Positions 36,409 to 44,632 of a stretch of DNA of 64,000 bases are shown here, in pieces. Below the pieces are notes generated by a model. It made no database searches. It had not been told where the DNA came from and worked only from the letters and a program-made list of their open reading frames with translations. Source of the stretch: Candidatus Flexifilum breve. Its GTDB lineage: Bacteria; Chloroflexota; Anaerolineae; Aggregatilineales; Phototrophicaceae. The translations under genes were made by a program, and so were the position numbers. The stretch is from positions 682,001 through 746,000 of the forward strand of contig JADKGC010000003.1 in the NCBI GenBank assembly GCA_016717205.1, in the 5' to 3' direction. Within the stretch, counting starts at the first letter, position 1; each line of letters begins with the position of its first letter.

Positions 36409-37511
36409 ACCTTTCGCGCAAGCTGTTCCTGTCGTATCTCGTCGTCGTCCTCATCGGGCTGGCGGTACTGTCTGCCGCGACGGCGTTTGTCGCCCCGGCA
36501 AACTTCACCGACCTGATGCACCATATGCGTGGCAGAGGTGCAGACCTGATGATGGGCGAACACATGACAGAACTCGATGCCGAATTCGACGCGGCTTTTC
36601 GCCAGTCCGTCAACAGCGCCTTGATCCTTGCCGGAATCACGGCGATTCTCTCCGCTGTCGGGGTGAGCTGGTTCGTCAGCCAGCAAATCACCCGCCCGAT
36701 TCGCTCGCTGGTCGCGCTCAGCCAGCAGATCGCCGGGGGAAGCTATCAGCAGCGGCTCAAACTCGATACCCGTGACGAATTCGCGGAACTGGTGGAGAGT
36801 TTTAACCGCATGGCGGAGTCGCTCGCCAGTACGGAAGCCATGCGCGTGCAGCTCATTGGGGATGTCAGCCACGAACTCAAAACCCCGCTTGCCGGGATCA
36901 AAGGCTATATGGAAGGGCTGCAAGATGGCGTGCTGCCCGCCACCCCGGAAACCTTCGAACTGATCCACCGGGAAGCCGACCGGTTGCAGCGGTTGGTGCA
37001 GGACTTGCAGGAGCTTTCACGCACCGAAGCCGGACGAATCGCGCTCGATATACGGCCATTACGACCGGAAGCCATCGTCAATCCGGTGGTTGAGCGGATG
37101 CAGCCGCAGTTCGCGGATAAGTCGATTCGGCTCACGGTCAACCTGTCGCCCGATCTGCCGGAGGTGAGCGCGGACTGCGACCGGTCGATTCAAATCTTGA
37201 CCAATTTGCTCGGCAATGCGCTGCAATACACGCCAAGTGGCGGACGCGTAGAACTATCCGTCCGCCGTGATCACCACAACATCTGCTTGGCAGTCGAAGA
37301 CACGGGGATCGGGCTGTCGCCGGAGGCGCTGCCTCATGTGTTTCAACGCTTTTACCGTGTGGATAAATCCCGATCACGCGGCAGCGGCGGCACCGGAATT
37401 GGGCTGACGGTCGCCAAACATCTCGTCGAAGCGCAAGGCGGGCAGATCGGGGCTGAAAGCAGCGGTCTCGGCAAAGGCAGCCGCTTCTGGTTCACACTCC
37501 CGACCCCCTGA
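36405..37511 (+). CDS. Sensor histidine kinase (HAMP-HisKA-HATPase)
   Basis: Membrane kinase of 368 residues starting at GTG 36405 with a GTGA overlap of the regulator stop. Helix 1 lies near residues 7-29, a short extracytoplasmic loop (about 30-65) is rich in Met and His (LMHHMRGRGADLMMGEHM), and helix 2 is near 66-88. HAMP follows, then HisKA IGDVSHELKTPLAGIKGYMEGL and HATPase_c with NLLGNALQYTP, DTGIGLS and GTGIGLTVAKHL. The Met/His-rich loop is a plausible metal-sensing site, which fits the Met-rich protein gene that follows. Confidence 0.92.
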   Translation: MNLSRKLFLSYLVVVLIGLAVLSAATAFVAPANFTDLMHHMRGRGADLMMGEHMTELDAEFDAAFRQSVNSALILAGITAILSAVGVSWFVSQQITRPIRSLVALSQQIAGGSYQQRLKLDTRDEFAELVESFNRMAESLASTEAMRVQLIGDVSHELKTPLAGIKGYMEGLQDGVLPATPETFELIHREADRLQRLVQDLQELSRTEAGRIALDIRPLRPEAIVNPVVERMQPQFADKSIRLTVNLSPDLPEVSADCDRSIQILTNLLGNALQYTPSGGRVELSVRRDHHNICLAVEDTGIGLSPEALPHVFQRFYRVDKSRSRGSGGTGIGLTVAKHLVEAQGGQIGAESSGLGKGSRFWFTLPTP

Positions 37512-37601
37512 ACTTTACCAAAACTTCATACAAGCGACATCGCCGCGCCATGCAGTTCTGACAGACTGTGAACAAATCTGTTTGGCATGTAAGGAGCGGT
37601 T

Positions 37602-38120
37602 ATGGTTCGCAAATCTTTGCTTCTGATGATCGTAGTGCTGGCGCTGCTGAGTATTGGCGTGTTGATCGTAGCGGCCCAGGAGGATGAACCGACCACCCCG
37701 CCGTTCGGGCAGGGGATGATGGGTGGCATGGGCGGCATGATGCATCGCGGCATGATGATGGGCACGGGCGATATGCCCGGCATGACGGCCATCGCCGAAG
37801 CCCTCGGCATGGAGCCGAATGCGCTGGTCGAGGCGCTGCATTCCGGTCAGACGCTCGCGCAGATCGCCGAAGCGCAGGGCGTCGAGCTTCAGGCGGTGAC
37901 CGATGCAATGCTCGCCGCTGCCGAGGCACACGTCGCGGAGTTGGTCGCCGCCGGCACGCTGACTCAGGAACAGGCCGATGAACACCTCGCCTACTTGCAG
38001 GAACACCTTGCCGAGATGCCCATGTTCTCCCGCGAAGGCTGTGCGATGATGGGTGGCGTGGGCATGATGCATCACGGTCACGGCGGCAGGATGGGCCGTG
38101 GCGCAGGGTTCAATAGCTAA
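37602..38120 (+). CDS. Secreted Met-rich small protein
   Basis: Predicted exported protein of 172 residues. A signal peptide (about 1-25, ending IVAAQ) is followed by a Met/Gly/His-rich stretch (GMMGGMGGMMHRGMMMGTGD, about 42-62). Next comes a soluble helical part (TAIAEALGMEPNALVEALHSGQTLAQIAEAQGVELQAVTDAMLAAAE). The tail is again Met/His-rich (MMGGVGMMHHGHGG). The helical part resembles repeats seen in uncharacterised secreted proteins; Met motifs of this kind bind Cu(I) or Ag(I). It starts after a clear AAGGAG and lies 90 bases past the kinase gene, so it is a likely target of that two-component system. Confidence 0.75.
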   Translation: MVRKSLLLMIVVLALLSIGVLIVAAQEDEPTTPPFGQGMMGGMGGMMHRGMMMGTGDMPGMTAIAEALGMEPNALVEALHSGQTLAQIAEAQGVELQAVTDAMLAAAEAHVAELVAAGTLTQEQADEHLAYLQEHLAEMPMFSREGCAMMGGVGMMHHGHGGRMGRGAGFNS

Positions 38121-38153
38121 CGCGCCTAACCGCCCTTTAGCGCTTCAAAGTCA

Positions 38154-38190
38154 AACCCGATCATCGTATCACGGTGATCGGGTTGTTTTT
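38154..38190 (+). terminator. Rho-independent terminator
   Basis: AACCCGATCA and TGATCGGGTT form a 10-bp stem with an 11-base loop, followed by GTTTTT. It ends the regulator-kinase-Met-rich protein operon. Confidence 0.88.
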
Positions 38191-38221
38191 GCTGTGAGAA
38201 GCGACACCGAGTCGGGACGAG

Positions 38222-38848
38222 CTACCGGTTCTCAAAAGCAAGCAGCAGTTCTTCGTAGCTGTTGATCTCGTCTGTTTGAACCGTGATGATGTCCTGCGCT
38301 AACGCGCGTAGGTCGGCGTGTCCCTGCTGATCCGCGTCGCGTTCCAGCAGGCGTTCCGACATATGCACTGCGTCATCGTGATGGTCGACCATCGCCTCAA
38401 ACCATGCGACCTCGTACTCTACCCCTTCCAGACGGTTGAACCCGGCGAACATCCCCATCATCATCGGGGGATCGGTCGCAGGCATTCCGCTCATGTTCAT
38501 GCCACCATGATCCATGTCGCTCATCTCATCATCGGTCATCTCCGCCATCGAGAGCGGGCTGTAGTCGATGTTGTACCATTCCAGCAACCATGCCTGCATC
38601 TGCTCAATCTCAGGCTGCTGCGCCTCAATCACAGCATTACAGACCTCGGTGAGTGAGTCCGAAACATCCGTGCGCGCCAGGCAGTCGAGCGCCATATCAA
38701 TCGCCATCTGGTGATGATCGATCATGCCTTCCATGTAACGGACTTCTGCGCGCCCGATGCGTCCTTCAACCGGCGCGTCGGCAAAGGCAGAGGGGACAGC
38801 CGCAAAGCCAAACAGCAGCAGCGCCACCAGTGTCACCAAACGTTTCAT
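38222..38848 (-). CDS. DUF305 secreted protein
   Basis: Exported protein of 208 residues with a signal peptide (1-23, ending PSAFA). Two DUF305 half-repeats each carry the family motif: YMEGMIDHHQMAIDMALDC (about 41) and WFEAMVDHHDDAVHMSERLLERD (about 150). Between them is a Met/His/Asp-rich linker (DEMSDMDHGGMNMSGMPATD). DUF305 proteins are often encoded with copper-resistance genes and the His-His pairs are possible metal ligands. The ATG at 38848 gives the signal peptide; the upstream open frame is spurious. It is transcribed away from the copper ATPase gene, with shared palindromes between them. Confidence 0.85.
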   Translation of the reverse strand: MKRLVTLVALLLFGFAAVPSAFADAPVEGRIGRAEVRYMEGMIDHHQMAIDMALDCLARTDVSDSLTEVCNAVIEAQQPEIEQMQAWLLEWYNIDYSPLSMAEMTDDEMSDMDHGGMNMSGMPATDPPMMMGMFAGFNRLEGVEYEVAWFEAMVDHHDDAVHMSERLLERDADQQGHADLRALAQDIITVQTDEINSYEELLLAFENR

Positions 38849-38908
38849 AAACAGACTCCCTGATAGTTTGTTCCTCAAAGTATCGGTGGGATCAGTCCGT
38901 TTTTCACC

Positions 38909-38920
38909 CGCCAAATGGCG
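38909..38920. promoter_or_regulatory. Copper-island palindrome 1
   Basis: CGCCAAATGGCG is a palindrome of CGCCA halves. The 17-base word CCGCCAAATGGCGTGTG around it (38908-38924) recurs exactly, in reverse complement, at 41593-41609. It lies in the gap between the DUF305 and ATPase genes. Confidence 0.75.
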
Positions 38921-38937
38921 TGTGTCCGCGTTGGTCA

Positions 38938-38949
38938 CGCCATTTAGCG
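38938..38949. promoter_or_regulatory. Copper-island palindrome 2
   Basis: CGCCATTTAGCG is a one-mismatch copy of palindrome 1, 29 bases from it. It precedes a weak candidate promoter (TTGCTT, 17 bases, TGTAAA; 38963-38991) for the ATPase gene. Confidence 0.6.
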
Positions 38950-39024
38950 CATTCGCAAGCACTTGCTTTGACCTAGGATGACCTGTGTAAAGCACGTACC
39001 GACCTTTAGACAGGAGTGTAAACG

Positions 39025-41262
39025 ATGAGCCGCTCAGCTGATCACCTGCACGATGAGGGGCAGGAAGCGCATCACCATGCTTCCACCAAACCCCAAGTTG
39101 CTGACCATGCCGCTCATGATCCAGATTACCGTGCGAATGAAATACTCGACCCGCCCAAGCGCGGGTTGCGAGACAGCGCCCACGCACATACCGGGCATCA
39201 TCACTCCGCGAGGCAGCACGGCGAGCACGACCACCACGCGGGACACGGCGTGATGCACGAGGGACACGCGACGATGATGCGCAACCGCTTCTTCGTTGTG
39301 CTGCCGCTGACGATCATCGTCGTGCTGTACTCGCCGATGGTGCAGACGTGGCTTGGTTTCTCGATGCCGGAATTTCCCGGCAGCAGCCTGATCGCCGCGG
39401 TATTGGGTTCCTTCATCTTCGTTTACGGCGGCTTGCCATTCTTGGGGATGGCCCGGCAGGAACTGGCGCAGCGGCAGCCCGGCATGATGACGCTGATTTC
39501 CGTCGCCATCAGCGCCGCTTACCTCTACAGCATCGCGATCTTCTTCTTCCCGCCCGCTGCACCAACGGACATGCCGGGCATGGTGACAGCCCCCCCCATG
39601 ATGGATTTCTTCTGGGAACTGGCAACCCTGATCGCGGTAATGCTGCTTGGACACTGGATCGAGCTGCGCAGCGTGGGACAAGCACAGGGCGCGCTCCGCG
39701 AACTGGCGAAACTCTTGCCTGATACGGCAGAACGCCTACTGCCTTCCGGCGAAACGGAAACGGTCGAAGTTAATCAACTGCGTGTCGGTGACCGCCTGCT
39801 CATTCGTCCCGGGGCAAGTATCCCCGCCGATGGGGTCGTCACGGACGGCGAGAGCCGCGTCAATGAAGCGATGATCACAGGCGAGAGCCGTCCCGTCCAT
39901 AAACACCCTGGTGAAGCGGTGATCGGCGGCACAGTCAACGGATCGGGGTCGCTGCGCGTGGAGGTGCGGCAGGTGGGTGAAAGCACGGCGCTGGCAGGAA
40001 TCATGCGGTGGGTCGAAGACGCGCAGCAAAGCCAATCACGAGCGCAGACACTCGCGCAGCGTGCCGCTTTCTGGCTGACGATCATCGCGCTGGCGGCGGG
40101 CGCGCTGACGTTCGTCGGCTGGTTGATCTTCACAAGCAGCCTTTCCGAAGCCGTCAAGCATATGGTCACGGTGTTGGTGATCGCGTGCCCGCATGCGCTC
40201 GGTCTCGCAGTGCCGCTGGTGGTGGCGATCTCCACGACCCTTTCCGCCCGCAATGGTTTGCTGGTGCGTCAGCGGTTGGCACTTGAGAGCGCGAAAGACT
40301 TGAACACCATCATCTTTGACAAGACCGGGACACTCACAAAGGGGGAGCAGGGAGTCGTCCATGTCACGGTGTCTGGAATCGCCGAAACCGCTGCGCTGCG
40401 GATCGCCGCCGGGCTGGAGGGCGACAGCGAACACATGATTGCGCAGGCAGTTCGTTCGTATGCGCACGAGCGCGGTATCACCCCCGCGCCGGTCAACCGC
40501 TTTGAAAGCCTCGCTGGACGCGGCGTGCAGGCGGCGGTGAATGGTGTGACCCACTTCATCGGCGGACCACGCCTGCTCGAACATCTGAATCTGAGTGTTC
40601 CGTCCGCCCTGCAAGCCGATCAAGCGCATGCCGAGCGTGCCGGGCAATCGGTCATCTACCTAACGACTGAGAGCGAAGTTGTCGCCCTGTTTGCGATTGC
40701 CGATGTCATACGCGAAGAGAGCCGTTCAGCCGTGCAGCAGCTGCATGATCTCGGCTTGAAAGTGGCCATGCTGACAGGCGATAGTGAACCGGTCGCGCGT
40801 GCCGTCGCCCAAGCACTCAACATCGATACGTATTTCGCTCAAGTGCTGCCCGAACACAAAGCCGATAAGGTGCGCGAACTTCAGCGCGGCGGCGATAAAG
40901 TGGCGATGGTCGGCGACGGTGTGAACGACGCTCCGGCGCTCGTCACCGCCGATGTGGGGATCGCCATTGGCGCAGGAACCGATGTCGCGATTGAGAGCGC
41001 GGGGATCGTTCTCGTGCGCTCCAACCCGCTCGACATCGTGAAAATCGTCCGGCTCAGCCGCGCAACCTACGGCAAGATGATCCAGAACCTGATCTGGGCG
41101 ACCGGTTACAATTTGATCGCCATCCCGCTGGCGATGGGCATCCTTGCTCCCGTGGGTATCACGCTCGATCCGGCGGTCGGCGCGGTCTTGATGTCCGCCA
41201 GCACCGTGATCGTGGCGCTTAACGCGCAGCTTCTACGCCGCCTCGATTTGGTTGCGGCATAG
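39025..41262 (+). CDS. copB: Copper-translocating P-type ATPase, CopB type (CPH motif)
   Basis: P1B-type metal pump of 745 residues. The N-terminus (about 1-85) is very His-rich and has no CxxC domain. Eight helices are expected, with the metal-site motif Cys388-Pro-His390 in the sixth. The actuator motif is MITGESRPV, phosphorylated Asp432 is in FDKTGTLT, the HP motif is SEHMIAQAV and the hinge is [15 protein letters not shown] plus a His-rich N-terminus marks the CopB group, which exports copper (or silver). GACAGGAG precedes the start. The flanking palindromes and the CopZ-like gene support a copper role. Confidence 0.93.
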   Translation: MSRSADHLHDEGQEAHHHASTKPQVADHAAHDPDYRANEILDPPKRGLRDSAHAHTGHHHSARQHGEHDHHAGHGVMHEGHATMMRNRFFVVLPLTIIVVLYSPMVQTWLGFSMPEFPGSSLIAAVLGSFIFVYGGLPFLGMARQELAQRQPGMMTLISVAISAAYLYSIAIFFFPPAAPTDMPGMVTAPPMMDFFWELATLIAVMLLGHWIELRSVGQAQGALRELAKLLPDTAERLLPSGETETVEVNQLRVGDRLLIRPGASIPADGVVTDGESRVNEAMITGESRPVHKHPGEAVIGGTVNGSGSLRVEVRQVGESTALAGIMRWVEDAQQSQSRAQTLAQRAAFWLTIIALAAGALTFVGWLIFTSSLSEAVKHMVTVLVIACPHALGLAVPLVVAISTTLSARNGLLVRQRLALESAKDLNTIIFDKTGTLTKGEQGVVHVTVSGIAETAALRIAAGLEGDSEHMIAQAVRSYAHERGITPAPVNRFESLAGRGVQAAVNGVTHFIGGPRLLEHLNLSVPSALQADQAHAERAGQSVIYLTTESEVVALFAIADVIREESRSAVQQLHDLGLKVAMLTGDSEPVARAVAQALNIDTYFAQVLPEHKADKVRELQRGGDKVAMVGDGVNDAPALVTADVGIAIGAGTDVAIESAGIVLVRSNPLDIVKIVRLSRATYGKMIQNLIWATGYNLIAIPLAMGILAPVGITLDPAVGAVLMSASTVIVALNAQLLRRLDLVAA

Positions 41263-41277
41263 CGCGTCACAACAACT

Positions 41278-41300
41278 AGCCCTTGTATAGGACAAGGGCT
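41278..41300 (+). terminator. Stem-loop after the copper ATPase gene
   Basis: AGCCCTTGT and ACAAGGGCT pair with a 5-base loop. It lies between convergent genes and could serve both. The following T content is low. Confidence 0.6.
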
Positions 41301-41324
41301 GGGCTTCTGAATGAGATATCAGCC

Positions 41325-41534
41325 TTATGCTTCGGTGGGTGCATATTCGATAGCAGTCAGCGCGTGCTCGATGCGCTCCCATGAGGCTGACTGATCCCAC
41401 TGCACCGTGACGAGCTGTGATGGTTTGTTGATGTCCAGCACTTCGACACCGGGAATGCTCTCAAGCTCACCGCGCACCGTGCTCACACAGCCGTTGCATG
41501 TCATATTCGGCACTTTGAACGTCTTCTTTTCCAC
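41325..41534 (-). CDS. CopZ-like heavy-metal-associated (HMA) domain protein
   Basis: Cytoplasmic metallochaperone of 69 residues, a single HMA domain with the Cu-binding loop MTCNGCVSTVRGELE near residue 12. It starts at GTG 41534 behind CAGGAG; the longer frame upstream is non-homologous. It should pass Cu(I) to the P-type ATPase encoded convergently. The promoter region is shared with the divergent NarL-type regulator gene and contains a palindrome found also before the ATPase. Confidence 0.9.
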   Translation of the reverse strand: MEKKTFKVPNMTCNGCVSTVRGELESIPGVEVLDINKPSQLVTVQWDQSASWERIEHALTAIEYAPTEA

Positions 41535-41596
41535 GATTGAGTCTCCTGATAGCCTACTTCGCTTCCAGCGTAACAATTCTCGTTCGCCGCAGCACA

Positions 41597-41608
41597 CGCC
41601 ATTTGGCG
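41597..41608. promoter_or_regulatory. Copper-island palindrome 3
   Basis: CGCCATTTGGCG lies inside CACACGCCATTTGGCGG (41593-41609), identical to the site before the ATPase. It sits between the CopZ-like gene and the divergent regulator gene, 23 bases before a perfect TATAAT (41632-41637), where it would cover the -35 region. Confidence 0.75.
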
Positions 41609-41665
41609 GTATTTTGGAGTGTGCACAACGATATAATGACTGTAAGGCAAGATCCGGAGAGATGA

Positions 41666-42313
41666 ATGATGCGTGTGCTGCTCGCTGAGGATCATAAAAT
41701 CGTGCGCCAAGGAACGCGCATGTTTTTGGAAAGCATCGGTGTCGAGGTGATCGGCGAGGCGACCACAGGCGTGGAAGCCGTTCGTTTCGCGCGTAAACTT
41801 CAGCCTGATGTGGTGATCATGGATATTCACATGCCGGAACTCACCGGCGTGGAAGCGACGCGGCGCATCCGTCACGACAATCCTGACGTGCGGGTGCTGG
41901 TGCTCACCGCTTACGATGATCCGCCCTATGTCCATGCGCTGCTCGAAGCCGGTGCAGACGGCTATGTGTTGAAGACCGCTGAGTTTTCGCAGTTGTACCG
42001 CGCACTGCAAGAAGTCGCTGTTGGGCGTACCGCCTACGATGCCGGTGTGCTGGCGAAAGCTGCCGGACACGCTCACGATACCACTGCATTGGTTGAGGGA
42101 CTAACAAGCCGCGAACTCGAAATCTTAGGGTTTGCTGCTCGTGGGTTGACCAATAAGGAAATCGGCAAAGCCCTGTTCATCTCCGACCGTACTGTTCAGG
42201 GGCATCTTCAGAATGTCTATCAAAAGCTGGGGGTGGGTACACGCACAGAAGCGGTCACCGCAGGCTTGGCACGGGGGCTCATCACCCTGATGGATGGATC
42301 GCCTACCCCATGA
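41666..42313 (+). CDS. NarL/LuxR-family response regulator
   Basis: Response regulator of 215 residues. The receiver has VLLAEDHKIVRQG, phospho-Asp in VVIMDIHMPELTGVEA, Thr in VLTAYDD and Lys in YVLKTAE. The LuxR output (about 145-210) contains LTSRELEILGFAARGLTNKEIGKALFISDRTVQGHLQNVYQKLGV. GGAGAG precedes the double ATG start. Its stop overlaps the kinase start. The kinase carries a metal-binding domain, so this pair probably controls copper genes. Confidence 0.93.
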   Translation: MMRVLLAEDHKIVRQGTRMFLESIGVEVIGEATTGVEAVRFARKLQPDVVIMDIHMPELTGVEATRRIRHDNPDVRVLVLTAYDDPPYVHALLEAGADGYVLKTAEFSQLYRALQEVAVGRTAYDAGVLAKAAGHAHDTTALVEGLTSRELEILGFAARGLTNKEIGKALFISDRTVQGHLQNVYQKLGVGTRTEAVTAGLARGLITLMDGSPTP

Positions 42314-43359
42314 AGACCAGCGCCAAAGGGCTGTTCGCCGGATCGCTGCTGCTCAACCTATGGTTCTTTACGCAGGTGCTGCGTCCGCTTCAGCGGTTGA
42401 AGGCACGTGCCGCCAAGCTCGCCGCAGGCGACCTAGCCGCATTTGACCAGCCGTGCGGGGGAATCTCCACCATCGGGGAACTGCGCCACACGATGGCGAG
42501 TATGGTCGGGCATGTGCAGCGCGCCCAAGCGGAAGGTCTGACGTATCGTCACGCTCTGACCGAAGGTCAGGAGGCGGAACGTACACGTATCGCGCATGAA
42601 CTTCACGACGAGACCATTCAATCGCTCATTGCGGTGGCTCAAGGCATCGAACTTGGGTTGAACTGGTTGAAACATGATCCTGATCGGGCGAAATCGATGC
42701 TGAGCGCAGCCCGCGCTCAGGTGGTCGAAAGTGTCGAGAACCTGCGCCGCATGATCGCCGACCTGCGCCCCCCTGCCCTTGAAGAACTCGGGATTGTCGC
42801 CGCCTTACAGCTCCTCGCGTCGCAAAACCTGGGGCTTCACGTACAGGTCAACGTCTCCGGCGATGCACGCCGCCTTGAGGAACAGCAGGAACTCACCTTG
42901 TTTCGCGTGGCACAGGAAGCAGCACGGAATGCACAGCGGCACGGAAACGCACGCCGCATTTCGCTTGAACTGGACTTTCATGCAGCGGATGTCCAGATTG
43001 CCATCACCGATGATGGACTGGGCTTTACACCGCCTGCCACCCTCGATGGTTTGGCTCAAAACGAAAAGTTTGGACTGCTCGGAATGAAAGAGCGGGTTGA
43101 GCAGTTACACGGTACGCTGCACGTAGTGAGTGAACCCGGCAAAGGCACGCGTGTGCACGTGAAACTGCCCCTCGACCCGATCGCTCAGCCTACAGAGAAG
43201 GTTCGCGATCCGGTGTGTGGGGCAGCCATTGAGCCTCGCCACGCTTTTGGCAGTGTAGTCTACGAGGAGTTCAGGTATTACTTTTGCTGTCCAGTCTGTC
43301 AGGGCGCGTTTCAGGCTCAGCCGAGCCTGTACGTCAGAAACGCTGCGTCAAATGAATAA
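42310..43359 (+). CDS. NarL-type histidine kinase with C-terminal YHS metal-binding domain
   Basis: Kinase of 349 residues. A single helix (about 6-22) anchors it, followed directly by a HAMP-like segment. HisKA_3 has ERTRIAHELHDETIQSLIAVAQ (about 95-116) and HATPase_c has EAARNAQRHGNARR, DDGLGF and GLLGMKERVEQLHG. Residues about 300-342 form a YHS/TRASH-type domain: DPVCGAAIEPRHAFGSVVY then YYFCCPVCQGAF, with four Cys. No extracytoplasmic sensor is present, so the YHS domain is the likely input and would read cytoplasmic metal. The start overlaps the regulator stop (ATGA). The neighbours are copper genes. Confidence 0.9.
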   Translation: MKTSAKGLFAGSLLLNLWFFTQVLRPLQRLKARAAKLAAGDLAAFDQPCGGISTIGELRHTMASMVGHVQRAQAEGLTYRHALTEGQEAERTRIAHELHDETIQSLIAVAQGIELGLNWLKHDPDRAKSMLSAARAQVVESVENLRRMIADLRPPALEELGIVAALQLLASQNLGLHVQVNVSGDARRLEEQQELTLFRVAQEAARNAQRHGNARRISLELDFHAADVQIAITDDGLGFTPPATLDGLAQNEKFGLLGMKERVEQLHGTLHVVSEPGKGTRVHVKLPLDPIAQPTEKVRDPVCGAAIEPRHAFGSVVYEEFRYYFCCPVCQGAFQAQPSLYVRNAASNE

Positions 43360-43807
43360 CAGAATATCTTTTCTACGCAACCGAATCGCTCCTTGAAAGT
43401 TCTTAAGGGGTTAGAATAGCTGCCCCCTGTTCAGGAAGTAAGTCGACACAGTCCGAAAAACGAAAAGGCTTACATCATATGTAAGCCTTTTGTTCGAGTT
43501 GTGTCTTGTATACCGGTCGATTTAAGAGAAGCTTGTTGGGCATTATCGGATACGACTCGAACCTTTCAGCCCGTCTGAGCGCACGCTCGAATTCACACAT
43601 ACGATAGCTTTTCCTCAGATTAAGAAGCTCAAGCACCTCTCAACTGGAGTAGCTACTCGGTGATTGAGGGAGTATTCCCCTCCCCCAATCGCCTTGAAGG
43701 CTCGCTGACCAGCCCAGCAAGACTCCCGCCGACAGTGTAACACCAGTCGGTGCCAGCCTTGCGAGCCCAGCGATTTTTATCCGGTTTGGATTGAGAGGAT
43801 TGCTGCT
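43360..43807. other. Gap between the copper island and the ParA module
   Basis: Apart from the stem-loop at 43463-43491, nothing coding is convincing. Left boundary of the ParAB/primase module probably lies here; no integrase site or obvious direct repeat was found. Confidence 0.5.
43463..43491. terminator. Perfect bidirectional stem-loop terminator
   Basis: AAAAGGCTTACAT and ATGTAAGCCTTTT pair perfectly (13 bp, 3-base loop), with A-run and T-run on the two sides. It separates the kinase-YHS gene from the ParA module. Confidence 0.85.
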
Positions 43808-44632
43808 ATGACTCGCGTGTTCGTTTTCACCAACCATAAGGGCGGCGTCGGCAAGTCGACATCGGCTACCAACATCGCACTCGGAATCACTCAGGTGTTG
43901 AAGCGCTCCAACGCGTCCAACTGCCGGGTGCTGCTGATCGATACCGACTCGCAGGGACATGCGTCGCTGGTCACGACGGGACGCAAAGACTACGGCGCGG
44001 ATGAGAGTCTGTATACGGTCCTAATGGCAGATCGGCCAAATGCACCGCAGACGCTCATGAACTGCATCGTGCAGAGCCAGTGGGACGAAGACTTACATGT
44101 CCTCCCCGCCTCCCCCATGCTCGAAGGCGCGGAGCGCGAATTGATGGGCGTGGCCGGCGCGCCGTATCGTCTCGCGGATCCGTTGAGCAAGATCGTGGGA
44201 CAGTACGCCGCCGTCGTGATCGATACCCGCCCTTCCTTTTCATTGATGACGGAAATGGGATTGCTTGCTTCGACAGATGCCATTGTGCCGGTCGAACCGC
44301 GCTATCTGGAGACGGTCGGGTTGACCAGTGTTATCCAGAAGATCAATGACATCCGCGATGGGTGGCGGCATCCCAACCTGCGCGTCAGCGGCCTGTTGGT
44401 CACGAAGATGGATACTCGGGTGCGCGGCCACAATCATCTGCTATCGGAGATCAACGCCCATCCGGTACTGGGCAAGTTGGTGCTCGGCGTGATCCCGGTC
44501 AACGAAGCGGTGTCCTACGCCCACCACAATCATCAGAGCCTCTTCACTTACGATCCACGTTCGTCCGCGAGCAAGGCGTACATTCAGGTGGTCGGTTCGC
44601 TCGTCCGCTATATGACGAAGGTAGGTGCGTGA
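43808..44632 (+). CDS. parA: ParA-family partition ATPase
   Basis: Deviant Walker ATPase of 274 residues. Walker A is FTNHKGGVGKSTSATNIALG (residues 5-24). The A' motif is VLLIDTDSQGHAS, Walker B is AAVVIDTRPSFSLMTEMGL and a late motif is VTKMDTRVRGHNHLLSEI. It has no N-terminal helix-turn-helix, so it is the small type Ib or Soj-like kind. It probably moves a DNA-ParB complex over the nucleoid. The parB gene overlaps its stop by one base (TGATG), so they are coupled. A chromosomal Soj is less likely because the next genes are plasmid-like. Confidence 0.92.
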   Translation: MTRVFVFTNHKGGVGKSTSATNIALGITQVLKRSNASNCRVLLIDTDSQGHASLVTTGRKDYGADESLYTVLMADRPNAPQTLMNCIVQSQWDEDLHVLPASPMLEGAERELMGVAGAPYRLADPLSKIVGQYAAVVIDTRPSFSLMTEMGLLASTDAIVPVEPRYLETVGLTSVIQKINDIRDGWRHPNLRVSGLLVTKMDTRVRGHNHLLSEINAHPVLGKLVLGVIPVNEAVSYAHHNHQSLFTYDPRSSASKAYIQVVGSLVRYMTKVGA

